A stretch of DNA of 64,000 bases, from assembly GCF_012396125.1 (NCBI RefSeq), contig NZ_JAAXOX010000004.1:344750-408749 (forward strand), written 5' to 3'. Numbering within the stretch: the stretch's first letter is position 1; the number at the start of each line of letters is the position of its first letter. The stretch is from Cellulomonas denverensis (GTDB lineage Bacteria; Actinomycetota; Actinomycetes; Actinomycetales; Cellulomonadaceae). Position numbers and translations under genes: made by a program. Below, piece after piece: positions 18,051 through 26,474 of the stretch. The notes beneath the pieces were generated by a model. The model saw nothing but the letters and a program-made list of their open reading frames with translations, did no database searches and was not told the DNA's origin.

Positions 18051-19901
18051 ATGAGCCCCGTCACAGAGATCGCCCCCGGGGTGTTCCGGATCGCGGACAC
18101 CTGCCAGGTCTACCTCGTGCGGGCGGAGCAGCCCGCGCCGGACGGCAGCCGCACCGCGGTGGCCATCGACTTCGGCTCCGGCCTGGTGCTCGACCACCTG
18201 GCCGAGCTCGGTGTCGACCGGATCACCGACGTCCTGATGACCCACCACCACCGCGACCAGGGTCAGGGCCTGCCGCGTGCGGTGCAGGCCGGTATCGCGA
18301 TCCACGTCCCGCCGGTCGAGCGCGAGCTGTTCGAGGACGTGGGCGAGATGTGGCGCACCCGGCGGGTGATCAACGACTACAACCTGCGCCAGGACCGGTT
18401 CTCCCTGCTGGACCCGGTGCCGATCGCCGGCGTGGTCCCGGAGTACCGCACCGGCCACTACGGCGGCATCGACGTCCAGGTGGTGCCCACCCCCGGCCAC
18501 ACCACCGGCTCGGTGACCTACATCGTCGAGCGCGCCGGGAGCCGGATCGCCTTCACCGGCGACCTGATCTACGCCCCCGGCAAGGTGTGGTCGCTGGCCG
18601 CCACCCAGTGGTCGTACACCGAGAACGAGGGCCCGGGCATGACGGTGATGTCCTGCTACCTGCTGCTGGACGAGCGGCTCGACCTGCTCGCCCCCTCGCA
18701 CGGCGAACCGATGACCGACCCCACCCACGCGCTCGGCCTGCTGGCCCGCCGGATGAACGACTACGTCGACTCCCGCCGCCCGCGCCCCTGGGATCTGCGC
18801 AAGCGACTCGACGAGCCGTTCCGCCGGCTCACCGACCACCTGCTGATGAACGTGTCCAGCAACTCGTGCTCGTACGTGCTGCTCTCCGACGACGGCGCGG
18901 CGCTGTTCATGGACTACGGCTACGACATGACCACCGGGCTGCCCTCCGGCGGCGACCGCGCCTCCCGCCGCCCGTGGCTCGCCTCGCTGCCCGCGCTGCG
19001 CCGCGACTTCGGGGTCGACCGGGTGGAGGTGGTGCTGCCCACGCACTACCACGACGACCACGTCGCCGGGATCAACCTGCTGCGCGAGGCCGAGGGCACC
19101 GAGGTCTGGGCACCGGCGAATGTCGCCCCGGTGCTCACCGACCCCGGTCGGGAGGACCTGCCCTGCCTCTGGTACGACCCGATCCCGGTGGACCGCTCGC
19201 TGCCGCTCGGCGAGACGTTCAGCTGGCACGAGCACCGGATCACCGTGCACGAGCTGCCCGGCCACACGCTGTACGCCGCGGCCTTCGAGTTCGAGGTCGA
19301 CGGGGTGCGGGTGCTGGTCACCGGCGACCAGCAGACCGGCACCAGCATCCCGGGCGAGGAACGCGAGATCCTCAACTACCAGTACCGCAACCTGTTCCGG
19401 ATCACCGACTACCAGGACAGCGCCGCGCTCTACCACCGGGTCGCCCCCGGCCTGATCATCACCGGGCACTGGCAGCCGCGCTGGGTGGACCAGGCGTACC
19501 TGCAGATGCTGACCGAGGAGGGCGACGAGCTGGTCCGGCTGCACCACGACCTGCTGCCGCTGGACGAGCTCGACCTCGGCGCGGACGGGCAACTGGCCCG
19601 GATCGCGCCGTACACCTCGGCCCTGCCCGCCGACCGGCCGGCGCCGTTCACCGTCACGGTGCGTAACCCGTACGCCGAGGGGCGGACGGCCACCGTTCAC
19701 CCGGTGCTCCCGCTAGGCTGGCGCGCGTACCCCGACCGGGCCACCGTCGACCTGCCGCCATCCGGCCAGGCGACCGTCGACCTCGAGGTGGTACCCACGG
19801 GTCCCGCGGCTCGACGCCGGCGTTGGGCGGTCGACGTGAGCATCGGCGACCTGCACCTCGGCCAGCATGCCGAAGCGCTCGTGGACATTCGGCAGGGCTG
19901 A
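18051..19901 (+). CDS. Twin metallo-beta-lactamase-fold protein with C-terminal beta domain
   Basis: A 616-residue protein that contains two complete MBL-fold units in tandem. Unit 1 (1-250) has THHHRDQG at 64-71, PGHTTGS, GDLIY and SHGEP; its HxHxDH motif ends in Gln instead of His. Unit 2 (about 270-520) has the canonical THYHDDHVAG near 330, PGHTLYAA, GDQQTG and GHWQP. From about 540 a beta-sandwich-like tail (PFTVTVRNPYAEGRTATVHP) follows, like the NEW3/Ig-type modules on glycosidases. No signal peptide is seen. The ATG is not preceded by a ribosome-binding site and fits leaderless expression. The reaction is unknown; the setting suggests a hydrolase or lactonase on an oxidised sugar. Confidence 0.75.
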   Translation: MSPVTEIAPGVFRIADTCQVYLVRAEQPAPDGSRTAVAIDFGSGLVLDHLAELGVDRITDVLMTHHHRDQGQGLPRAVQAGIAIHVPPVERELFEDVGEMWRTRRVINDYNLRQDRFSLLDPVPIAGVVPEYRTGHYGGIDVQVVPTPGHTTGSVTYIVERAGSRIAFTGDLIYAPGKVWSLAATQWSYTENEGPGMTVMSCYLLLDERLDLLAPSHGEPMTDPTHALGLLARRMNDYVDSRRPRPWDLRKRLDEPFRRLTDHLLMNVSSNSCSYVLLSDDGAALFMDYGYDMTTGLPSGGDRASRRPWLASLPALRRDFGVDRVEVVLPTHYHDDHVAGINLLREAEGTEVWAPANVAPVLTDPGREDLPCLWYDPIPVDRSLPLGETFSWHEHRITVHELPGHTLYAAAFEFEVDGVRVLVTGDQQTGTSIPGEEREILNYQYRNLFRITDYQDSAALYHRVAPGLIITGHWQPRWVDQAYLQMLTEEGDELVRLHHDLLPLDELDLGADGQLARIAPYTSALPADRPAPFTVTVRNPYAEGRTATVHPVLPLGWRAYPDRATVDLPPSGQATVDLEVVPTGPAARRRRWAVDVSIGDLHLGQHAEALVDIRQG

Positions 19902-19934
19902 CGAGACGGGGCGGGAAGCAGCAGTGGTGGAGCA

Positions 19935-20990
19935 GTGAGGGACGCGGTCACTCCGGGGATGAAGACCGAGGCCGCGACCGCGGGCCGTCGCCCCACCATC
20001 AAGGACGTGGCCGAGGCCGCGGAGGTCTCCCGCTCGACGGCGTCCCGCGCCCTGACCGGCCGCGGTTACGTCGCCCCGGCGGTCCGCGAACGGGTGCGCC
20101 GCACCGCCCAGACCCTCGGCTACGTGCCGGACGTGCTGGCCCGCAACCTGCGCCAGCAGGTCTCGCGCTCGATCGGCGTCCTGGTCTCCGACCTGCGCAA
20201 CTCGTTCTACGCCGACCTGGCCAGCGGGATCAGCCGGCAGTCCCGGCAGCGCGGCTACGCCATGATGCTCGCCGACGACCACGGCTCGGTGGCCGCCGAG
20301 CTGGAGGCCGCCGAGACCTTCGTCGCCCTGCGGGTGGCCGGGGTGATCCTGACCCCGCTGTCCGCCGAGGTCTCCGAGTACCTGGGCCGGCACCAGATCC
20401 CGGTGATCGAGGTCGACCGGCAGTTCGCCGAGGGCAAGCAGGACGCGGTGGTCGTCGACAACCGGGCCGCCGCCGAACGGGTGACCTCCCGGCTGCTCGG
20501 GACCGGTCACCGGCGGGTGGCGCTGCTCATCGACGAGATGGACTGGACCACCGGCCGCGACCGCCTGGTCGGCTACCGGTCCGCGTTCCACGCCGCCGGC
20601 ATCCCCGCCGACGACGCCCTGGTGATCCGCTCCGGCTGGGACGTCGGCGCCGCCCAGGAGGTCGCCCGCGGACTGCTGTCCACCCCCGACCGGCCCACCG
20701 CGGTCTTCGCCGCCAACAACGTGCTCGCCGAGGGCGTGTGGCGCGCGGCTCAGGACCTCGGGCTGCGCATCCCGGAGGACATCAGCCTGGTCTCCTTCGA
20801 CGACGCACCCTGGATGACCATGGTCCGGCCCGGGGTCACCGCGGTCGCCCAGGACGCGGTGGCGCTGGGTGAGGCGGCCGTCGCGCAGATGTTCCACCGG
20901 ATCGAGAACCCGGCCTCCCCGGCCCGCACCGTGATGCTGTCGGTGTCCGTGGAGCAGCGCGGCTCGACCGCCCCGCCCGCCACCGCCTGA
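19935..20990 (+). CDS. LacI-family transcriptional regulator
   Basis: A 351-residue repressor with an N-terminal helix-turn-helix TIKDVAEAAEVSRSTASRAL (about 21-40), hinge helix near VPDVLARNLRQQ, and a periplasmic-binding-protein-like effector domain (SRSIGVLVSDLRNSFYADLASGI to the end). GTG 19935 has GGTGGAG a few bases upstream. It follows the twin-MBL gene by 33 bases and so probably shares the operator-B promoter at 18016, which would make it autoregulated. It is the only LacI protein in the window and lies between operator B sites, so B is its likelier target than A, though this cannot be proven from sequence. Confidence 0.9.
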   Translation: MRDAVTPGMKTEAATAGRRPTIKDVAEAAEVSRSTASRALTGRGYVAPAVRERVRRTAQTLGYVPDVLARNLRQQVSRSIGVLVSDLRNSFYADLASGISRQSRQRGYAMMLADDHGSVAAELEAAETFVALRVAGVILTPLSAEVSEYLGRHQIPVIEVDRQFAEGKQDAVVVDNRAAAERVTSRLLGTGHRRVALLIDEMDWTTGRDRLVGYRSAFHAAGIPADDALVIRSGWDVGAAQEVARGLLSTPDRPTAVFAANNVLAEGVWRAAQDLGLRIPEDISLVSFDDAPWMTMVRPGVTAVAQDAVALGEAAVAQMFHRIENPASPARTVMLSVSVEQRGSTAPPATA

Positions 20991-21123
20991 CGCGGGGGGG
21001 CCGGGCCTTCTCGCCCCGCCGCACCGGCTCCCACCGGCTGCGCCGCGCTGCCATCCCCCGCCGGGGCGTTCCCACGGCCATCCCCTTCGCCACCCGGAGC
21101 CGCCCCGCGCCAGTCCCCATCTC

Positions 21124-21240
21124 CACCCGCCGGGCTGCCCTGCCGCCACCTCCGGAGGCACCCACCCGCGGGGCTGCCCTGCTGCCACCCCCGGACGCGC
21201 CCACCCGCGGGGCTGCCCTGCTGCCACCCCCGGACGCGCC
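21124..21240 (+). repeat. 39-base tandem repeat, three copies
   Basis: Three consecutive 39-base units beginning with CACCCGC at 21124, 21163 and 21202. The last two differ very little; the first is more diverged. A fourth copy decays after 21241. The period is a multiple of three, which keeps artefactual reading frames open. Confidence 0.85.
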
Positions 21241-21539
21241 CACCCGCCGCCCCCGCTCGGCGAACCCCACACCCGCCTCCCCCGCCCCGGCCTTCGGGCC
21301 GCGAGGGTGAGGGTGTGTGCGCAGCCGGATCCACGGTTGTGGTAGCCACACTCCAGATACCCGGATCCGGCGGCCCCGCACCCCGCCCGCCGGCGCTCGT
21401 GGCCCGAGTGGAGGTCGGCGCCACGAGGTGAACTCCCACCCGGTCCGCGCCCCGATCCGACTGTGAGGGTGGCGTCGTCGCGGGTGCGCGAACCTCCCGC
21501 GGCGCCTGCCCCCGGACGGCCCGTCCGAACCGTCCGCCC

Positions 21540-21659
21540 AGCCCTGCCGCCCCCAGCCCTGCCGCGCCCAACCCTGCCGCGCCCAACCCTGCCGCGCCCA
21601 GCCCTGCCGCGCCCAGCCCTGCCGCGCCCGACCCAGCCCCGCCCAACCGTGCCGCGCCC
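21540..21659 (+). repeat. 15-base tandem repeat, eight copies
   Basis: Eight adjacent 15-base units of the form RRCCCTGCCGCGCCC. The five from 21555 to 21629 are nearly identical; the outer ones (21540, 21630, 21645) carry substitutions. No coding role is supported, although on the opposite strand the repeat would read as a glycine-rich collagen-like string. Confidence 0.85.
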
Positions 21660-21689
21660 GACCGCCCGGCCGTCCCCATCTCGCCGAGG

Positions 21690-21736
21690 TTGCACGAATG
21701 CACGCCTCCCGCCCTCTGAGGCGTGCATCCGTGCAC
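21690..21736. repeat. Large inverted repeat (hairpin)
   Basis: Two 19-base arms (21690-21708 and 21718-21736) separated by 9 bases; 17 of 19 positions pair. Each arm itself contains a TGCACG/TGCATC-type sub-palindrome. There is no T-tract, so it may be an intergenic repetitive palindrome rather than a simple terminator. Confidence 0.8.
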
Positions 21737-21855
21737 TCTCGGCGTCGAAGCAGAAACACCCGCGCCCTGCACTCGATCCCAGGTCGGGTGCAGCTCCGCG
21801 CCCGCGGCGCGACTCCCCTACCTACGCCGACACCCGGCTGGTCAGCCCCGATCAC

Positions 21856-21906
21856 TTGACGCTCCCTTGGGCCGACTCGTACTCTGATCTGGAATCGATC
21901 CCAGAT
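21856..21906 (+). promoter_or_regulatory. Promoter with operator B, site 2, for the ROK operon
   Basis: TTGACG (21856-21861), an 18-base spacer and TACTCT (21880-21885) form a strong promoter. The operator ATCTGGAATCGATCCCAGAT follows at 21887-21906, a 20-base palindrome with one mismatched pair. It covers the expected transcription start about 70 bases before the ROK start codon. Confidence 0.8.
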
Positions 21907-21975
21907 ACGGCCTCACATCGCCCGGGATCGTCGACGTGCAGCTCCCCGCACGCCACAGGGGTCAGGAGGACGTAC

Positions 21976-23031
21976 ATGACGACCGACGCATCGCCCGCCC
22001 ACGGCGTGCGCGCTGAGCGGGGCGGTGAGTCGGTTCCCGGCGCGCCCGTGCTCGCCCTCGACATCGGCGGCACCAAACTCGCGGTGGCCGTGGTCACCCC
22101 CGACGGCGAGGTGCACGGCCTCCAGATCCGGCCCACCCACCGCGATCAGGGACCGCAGGACGTGATCGCGCGGCTGTTCGCGATGGGGCACGACGCGATC
22201 GCCGCCGCCGGGCTGGGACCGGTCGCCGCGGTCGGCATCGCCTGCGGCGGCCCGCTCGATCCGCCCTCCGGACTGCTGCAGTGCCCGCCGCACCTGCCCG
22301 GCTGGGTGGACGTGCCGATCGGCCCGATGGCGGCCGAGGAGTTCGGCGTCCCGTTCGCCCTGGAGAACGATGCCTCCACCGCCGCGCTCGCCGAGCACCG
22401 GTACGGCGTGGGCCGCGGCGTCGATCACCTGGTGTACCTGACCATCTCCACCGGGGTCGGCGGCGGCGTCATCCTGGACGGCCGGCTGCACCGCGGTGCG
22501 GCGGGCAACGGCGGCGAACTCGGCCACATCACGGTCCGCCCGGGCGGTCGGCAGTGCTCCTGCCGGCGCCGGGGCTGCCTGGAGGCCTACGCCTCGGGCT
22601 CCTCGATCGCCGCCCGGGCCGCCGACGCACTGGCCGACCACCCCGAGTCGGCACTGGCCGCGCTCCCGGCGGTGACCGCCGCCGACGTCAGCACGGCCGC
22701 GGCCGCCGGCGACCCGCTCGCCCGCCGGCTGTGGGACGAGACCACCGAGCTGCTCGGCAGCGCGGTCACCGACCTGGTCAACGTGCTCGAACCCGACCTG
22801 GTGGTGCTGGGCGGCGGGGTGACCCGCTCCGGCGCCATGCTGCTCGACCCGATCCGCGCCATCGTCGCCGACCAGGCGATGGGCCCGGCCGCCCGCGCCG
22901 CGACCGTGACCCTGGCCGGCCTCGGCGACGTGGTGTGCGTCGTCGGTGCCGGGGTGATCGCCCTCGACCTGCTGGCCGCGCACCCCTCCGATCCCACCCC
23001 GACTCCCCCGACGGAGACCGCCCATGTCTGA
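21976..23031 (+). CDS. ROK-family sugar kinase
   Basis: A 351-residue ROK protein that probably phosphorylates a hexose or N-acyl-hexosamine released by the locus. The ATP-phosphate motif LALDIGGTKLAVAVV is at 27-41, followed by the sugar-binding ENDASTAALAEHRYG and TISTGVGGGVILDG, and the zinc motif GHITVRPGGRQCSCRRRGCLE with its Cys-x-Cys-x4-Cys arrangement. There is no N-terminal winged helix, so it is a kinase rather than an NagC/XylR-type repressor. ATG 21976 is preceded by AGGAGGA at the correct distance. It overlaps the SIS gene by 8 bases. Glucokinase, mannokinase and GlcNAc kinase are all possible. Confidence 0.88.
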   Translation: MTTDASPAHGVRAERGGESVPGAPVLALDIGGTKLAVAVVTPDGEVHGLQIRPTHRDQGPQDVIARLFAMGHDAIAAAGLGPVAAVGIACGGPLDPPSGLLQCPPHLPGWVDVPIGPMAAEEFGVPFALENDASTAALAEHRYGVGRGVDHLVYLTISTGVGGGVILDGRLHRGAAGNGGELGHITVRPGGRQCSCRRRGCLEAYASGSSIAARAADALADHPESALAALPAVTAADVSTAAAAGDPLARRLWDETTELLGSAVTDLVNVLEPDLVVLGGGVTRSGAMLLDPIRAIVADQAMGPAARAATVTLAGLGDVVCVVGAGVIALDLLAAHPSDPTPTPPTETAHV

Positions 23032-23608
23032 GGACTGGCTGCACGCCCAGCTCACCGCCCACCGCGACCTCGCCGAGTCGATGACCGGCCTGTCCGAGCA
23101 GGTCCGCGCCGCCGCGGTGCTGGTCCGGGACACCTTCGCCGGTGGCGGGACCGTCTACACCTTCGGCAACGGGGGCAGCGCCGCGGACGCCCAGCACCTG
23201 ACCGGCGAGCTGATCGGGCACTACAAGCGCGACCGCCGGCCGCTGCCCACCGTCACGCTGAGCACCGACCCGACGACGATGACCTGCATCGCCAACGACT
23301 ACGACTACGACGACGTCTTCGCCCGGCAGGTGCAGGCACTGGCCAAGCCCGGTGACCTGGTGGTGGCCTTCACCACCAGCGGCCGGTCGCCGAACGTGGT
23401 GCGCGCCCTCGCCGCCGCCCGGGCCGCCGGGGCGACCACCCTGCTGCTCGCCGGGTCCGGTGGCGGCCCCGCCCGGGAGCACGCCGACCACCTGCTGCTG
23501 GTCCCGTCGGACGCCACCGCCCGGATCCAGGAGATGCACACCTTGGTGTTGCATGTGATCAGCGAGATGGTGGACGCCTGGGCCGCCGACGAGGTGCCGA
23601 CCGCCTGA
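23024..23608 (+). CDS. SIS-domain phosphosugar isomerase (GmhA-like)
   Basis: A 194-residue SIS-domain protein of the GmhA/DiaA type. It has FGNGGSAADAQHLTGELIGHY (about 47-67), a phosphosugar-binding loop STDPTTMTCIANDY, and VVAFTTSGRSPNVVRALAAARAAGA. GmhA converts sedoheptulose-7-phosphate to a heptose phosphate, but actinobacterial relatives next to ROK kinases are likely to act on other sugar phosphates. The start lies within the end of the ROK gene (8-base overlap), so kinase and isomerase form a coupled pair, suggesting phosphorylation then isomerisation of the same sugar. Confidence 0.83.
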   Translation: MSEDWLHAQLTAHRDLAESMTGLSEQVRAAAVLVRDTFAGGGTVYTFGNGGSAADAQHLTGELIGHYKRDRRPLPTVTLSTDPTTMTCIANDYDYDDVFARQVQALAKPGDLVVAFTTSGRSPNVVRALAAARAAGATTLLLAGSGGGPAREHADHLLLVPSDATARIQEMHTLVLHVISEMVDAWAADEVPTA

Positions 23609-23643
23609 CCGCCCACCCGCACCAGCGAGAGACGGGACCGCGC

Positions 23644-25653
23644 ATGGACAACGGAGTACTGCTGCGCCCGGCCGGGTCGCCGGCGCCCGGACCGGTGGTC
23701 GGCGCCGTGCCGCACGTCGTGCAGATCGTGCACCGGGACGGCCGGGTCGAGCCGGTGACCGGATCGCCGGCCGGTCCGGGGACGTTCGCCGGTGCGGCCG
23801 GGGGGTTCCACGCCACCGCGACCTGGGCCGAACCGGACCCCACCGGCCGGATCGAGGTGCGGCTGGACCTCGAGCACCGCGGCACCGCCGGCACCGAGGC
23901 GTCGATCCGGGTGCAGGTCCTGCTGCCCGCTGCCGATCAGGCGCCGTGGTGGCTGCTGCCCGGGCTGTTCTACGGCGAGAACCGGCCCGAGGACTGCGAC
24001 CGGCGGTTCCCCCGGTTCGAGGTCGGCGCCCGCGACCCGGAGGGCATGGTGAGCGACCACTGGGAGTTCCGCGCCGACCGCGCCGCGACCCCGGCCGTGT
24101 TCGCCTGGGCCGGTCCGGGCGGGGTGGCGCTGATCGGCCCGGAGACCACCCCGCTGGGGATGACCGGACTCGGCTTCGCGCACGACGCGGCGACCGGGGT
24201 GGGCAGCGTGCACCTGACGTTCCCGTTCCGGGAGGACCCGGTCTCCTACACCGGCTCCGGCACCCCCGCCCCGGCGGAGACGACCACCCACCGGTGGGAC
24301 GCCGGAGAGCGGGTCACGCTGCGGTTCTCCGTGCACGCCCTGGGCCCGGACCGGCACGGCTACGCCCCGGTGCTGCGTGCCGAACACCTCCGCACCCGCG
24401 CCGGGTCGCCGCTCGCGCCCTGGGTGGACATCGAGCAGGCGGCGGAGCTGGCGGCCGAGGGGCTGCACCGCTGGCACTACGCCGAGCCCGGCGTGCTGCT
24501 GGAGACGGTCGGCTTCGACCGCGAGGTCAGCGGCCAGGACGGCCGGAGCGTCGACCGGCAGGCGATGCACGTCGGCTGGGTCAGCGGCATCCCGTGGGCG
24601 CACGCGATGCTGGTGCACGGCCGCCGCCGGGCCAAGCCCGAGGTCGCCGACGCCGGCGCCCGGGTGATCGACTTCATCTGCGACCACCTGTCGCCCTCCG
24701 GCACGTTCTGGGGCGTCTGGTACCGGGAGCACGGCTGGTCGCAGAGCTGGTCGCCGACCCGGGATCTGCTGCACTCGCGCACCCTGGCCGAGGCCAGCCT
24801 GTTCCTGCTCCGCTCGCTCGAACTGGGCGCCGACGTCCGGGCCGCCCACCCCGGCTGGGTCAGCGCGCTGCGGTCGAACCTGGACGTGGTGGTCGCCCGG
24901 CAGCGCGCCGACGGCAATCTGGGCTCGGGCCACCACGCGGTGACCGGCGAGGTGCTGTCCTGGCGGGGCGCCGCCGGCCTGACCTGGGTCGCCGCACTGG
25001 CCGAGGCGGAGCGCTGGGACGGGCCGGGCGGTGCGGACGGCGCCTACCTGGCCGCCGCGATCCGGGCCGGCGAGCACTACGCGCAGTTCGTCGACCGGGA
25101 GTTCATCCACGGCGCGCCGGAGGACGTCGACCTGGCGCCCACCTCGGAGGACGGCTACCTCGCGGTGATGTCCTACCTGGCGCTGCACCGCCGCACCGGG
25201 GAGCCGCGCTGGCTGGACCTGGCCCGGCGTGCGGCGGACTGGATGTTCACCTTCCGCTACAGCTACAACACCCGGTTCGCCGAGGGCACGATGCTGGAGC
25301 GCTACCGGTTCGCCACCCGCGGCGCCGACACCGCCTCCCCCTCCAACCAGCACCTGCACGCCTACGGGCTGATCTGCACCCAGGAGCTCGGCGAGCTGTC
25401 CGCCGCCACCGGCGACCCGTACTACGCCGAGCGCGCGGTGGAGGCGCTGGCCTGCTTCCGGCAGATGGTCGCCCGGTTCGACGGCGACATGAACGCCTAC
25501 CGGGGGATGGTCAGCGAGCGGTACTACCAGACCGCCTGCTTCCAGCCGAAGGGCATGCTGCTCACGCTGTCGCACGCCTGGTCGGTGGGGGTGCTGCTGC
25601 TCGGCTGCGAGCAGGCCCTGCGCCAGCCGGTGCTGCTGGCCGACCCGGTCTAG
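23644..25653 (+). CDS. Putative six-hairpin (alpha/alpha)6 glycosidase
   Basis: A 669-residue protein that I cannot assign to a named family. An N-terminal beta-sandwich region (1-250) precedes a helical part with repeated aromatic/acidic helix ends (GLHRWHYAEPGVLLETV, DRQAMHVGWVSGIPWAHAML, LHSRTLAEASLFLLRSLELG, NQHLHAYGLICTQELGEL), the look of an (alpha/alpha)6-barrel glycosidase or epimerase. No signal peptide is present. It is third in the operator-B operon, 35 bases after the SIS gene, so it probably supplies the sugar that the kinase and isomerase handle. Candidate catalytic acids cannot be named with confidence. Confidence 0.6.
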   Translation: MDNGVLLRPAGSPAPGPVVGAVPHVVQIVHRDGRVEPVTGSPAGPGTFAGAAGGFHATATWAEPDPTGRIEVRLDLEHRGTAGTEASIRVQVLLPAADQAPWWLLPGLFYGENRPEDCDRRFPRFEVGARDPEGMVSDHWEFRADRAATPAVFAWAGPGGVALIGPETTPLGMTGLGFAHDAATGVGSVHLTFPFREDPVSYTGSGTPAPAETTTHRWDAGERVTLRFSVHALGPDRHGYAPVLRAEHLRTRAGSPLAPWVDIEQAAELAAEGLHRWHYAEPGVLLETVGFDREVSGQDGRSVDRQAMHVGWVSGIPWAHAMLVHGRRRAKPEVADAGARVIDFICDHLSPSGTFWGVWYREHGWSQSWSPTRDLLHSRTLAEASLFLLRSLELGADVRAAHPGWVSALRSNLDVVVARQRADGNLGSGHHAVTGEVLSWRGAAGLTWVAALAEAERWDGPGGADGAYLAAAIRAGEHYAQFVDREFIHGAPEDVDLAPTSEDGYLAVMSYLALHRRTGEPRWLDLARRAADWMFTFRYSYNTRFAEGTMLERYRFATRGADTASPSNQHLHAYGLICTQELGELSAATGDPYYAERAVEALACFRQMVARFDGDMNAYRGMVSERYYQTACFQPKGMLLTLSHAWSVGVLLLGCEQALRQPVLLADPV

Positions 25654-25757
25654 CCGTACTGACCAGGACCGTCGCTGACATCAAGACGCCCGGCTGGCCC
25701 GTGCCGGCAGGCTCAGGATGCTCCAGCGCGTCGCCGCTGACCGTCCGATCGCGCGCG

Positions 25758-26474
25758 TCACCGCCAACGAGTCTCCTGGGGATCCCAGCGCTTCCCGTCC
25801 ACCAGTGAAGCCATCGCCGGTTCCACGAACGCAGCGACGAGGTCGACCAGGTCGCGCACTCGACTGGAAGGGCCGGAGGCGTAGACCGTCTCGGTGGCGG
25901 CGATCTTGTCGGCAATGTGGTCGACGATCGGGTAGAGGCGGACCTGGGCCGGTGCCAGCCCGTCGATGTCGATGCCGGACAAGCGCGCGGCGATCTCCGG
26001 CTCGACGGTCATCATCGAGCCGGTGATCAGGTCGATGTGGAACTGCTCGACCTTCTTGACCCCGCAGTACACGAGCACCGGGACCCGGGATCCGGTCACC
26101 TCCGGCTGCCCTTCGGAGGCTGAGGTTCGCTTCGGCCGTCCCAGCTCGAAGCGCAGATGATCCCCGAGGTCGATACTGAGACGAGCCGACAGGTCGGCAT
26201 GCGCCGCATCAGGATCGTTGATCTCGTGGAGCAGGTCGACGTCCTTGCTGTAGCGGGCGCGGTGCACCCGGATCAGCAGTGCGGTACCGCCCTTGAGTAC
26301 CCAGTGACCGTCCGGGCCATGAAAGACCCTGGCGAGCAGCCGGTCGTAGACGAACCTCCGGAGGATCTCGGCTTTCTTCGCGCCGGTCTGTCGCGCCTCG
26401 CGCCCCGCCCGGACTCCGACGCTGGCCCAGAACGCGCGATCCGAGGGGTAGCTGACGTCACTGGCCATCGCCAT
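25758..26474 (-). CDS. AbiEii/AbiGii-type nucleotidyltransferase toxin
   Basis: A 238-residue toxin of a type IV toxin-antitoxin pair. The nucleotidyltransferase core reads HWVLKGGTALLIRVHRARYSKDVDLL, the GG[TS] plus DxD-like motif of the AbiEii/DUF1814 family, and a later helical part (ADKIAATETVYASGPSSRVRDLVDLVAAF) is typical of the C-terminal region. AbiEii proteins transfer nucleotides to RNA and cause growth arrest, for example in phage infection. The start ATG overlaps the antitoxin gene's end by 17 bases. The DNA is visibly less GC-biased at third positions than the flanking glycosidase genes, a sign of acquisition. Confidence 0.85.
   Translation of the reverse strand: MAMASDVSYPSDRAFWASVGVRAGREARQTGAKKAEILRRFVYDRLLARVFHGPDGHWVLKGGTALLIRVHRARYSKDVDLLHEINDPDAAHADLSARLSIDLGDHLRFELGRPKRTSASEGQPEVTGSRVPVLVYCGVKKVEQFHIDLITGSMMTVEPEIAARLSGIDIDGLAPAQVRLYPIVDHIADKIAATETVYASGPSSRVRDLVDLVAAFVEPAMASLVDGKRWDPQETRWR

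Larger units (their letters stand above)
20991..21855 (+). other. Repeat-rich non-coding stretch
   Basis: About 865 bases between the LacI gene and the ROK operon promoter with no gene I can support. The long reading frames on both strands here are compositionally biased (proline/arginine/alanine on plus, glycine on minus) and consist of translated short repeats. It holds a 39-base repeat (21124-21240), a 15-base repeat (21540-21659) and a large inverted repeat (21690-21736), each listed separately. Confidence 0.7.

Noticed and set aside
21124..21240. CRISPR-like direct repeats
   Set aside because: Units of 39 bases are contiguous without unique spacers.
20836..21855. Glycine-rich, collagen-like protein on the minus strand
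   Set aside because: It is the translation of 15- and 39-base DNA repeats, overlaps the LacI 3' end, and lacks a credible start.
21463..21975. N-terminal extension of the ROK kinase
   Set aside because: It would include the promoter, operator B and the repeats; the ATG at 21976 has a strong ribosome-binding site and gives the normal ROK N-terminus.
25562..25915. A second small minus-strand gene overlapping the AbiEii end
   Set aside because: It is a frame-shifted shadow of the AbiEii C-terminus and of the preceding glycosidase.
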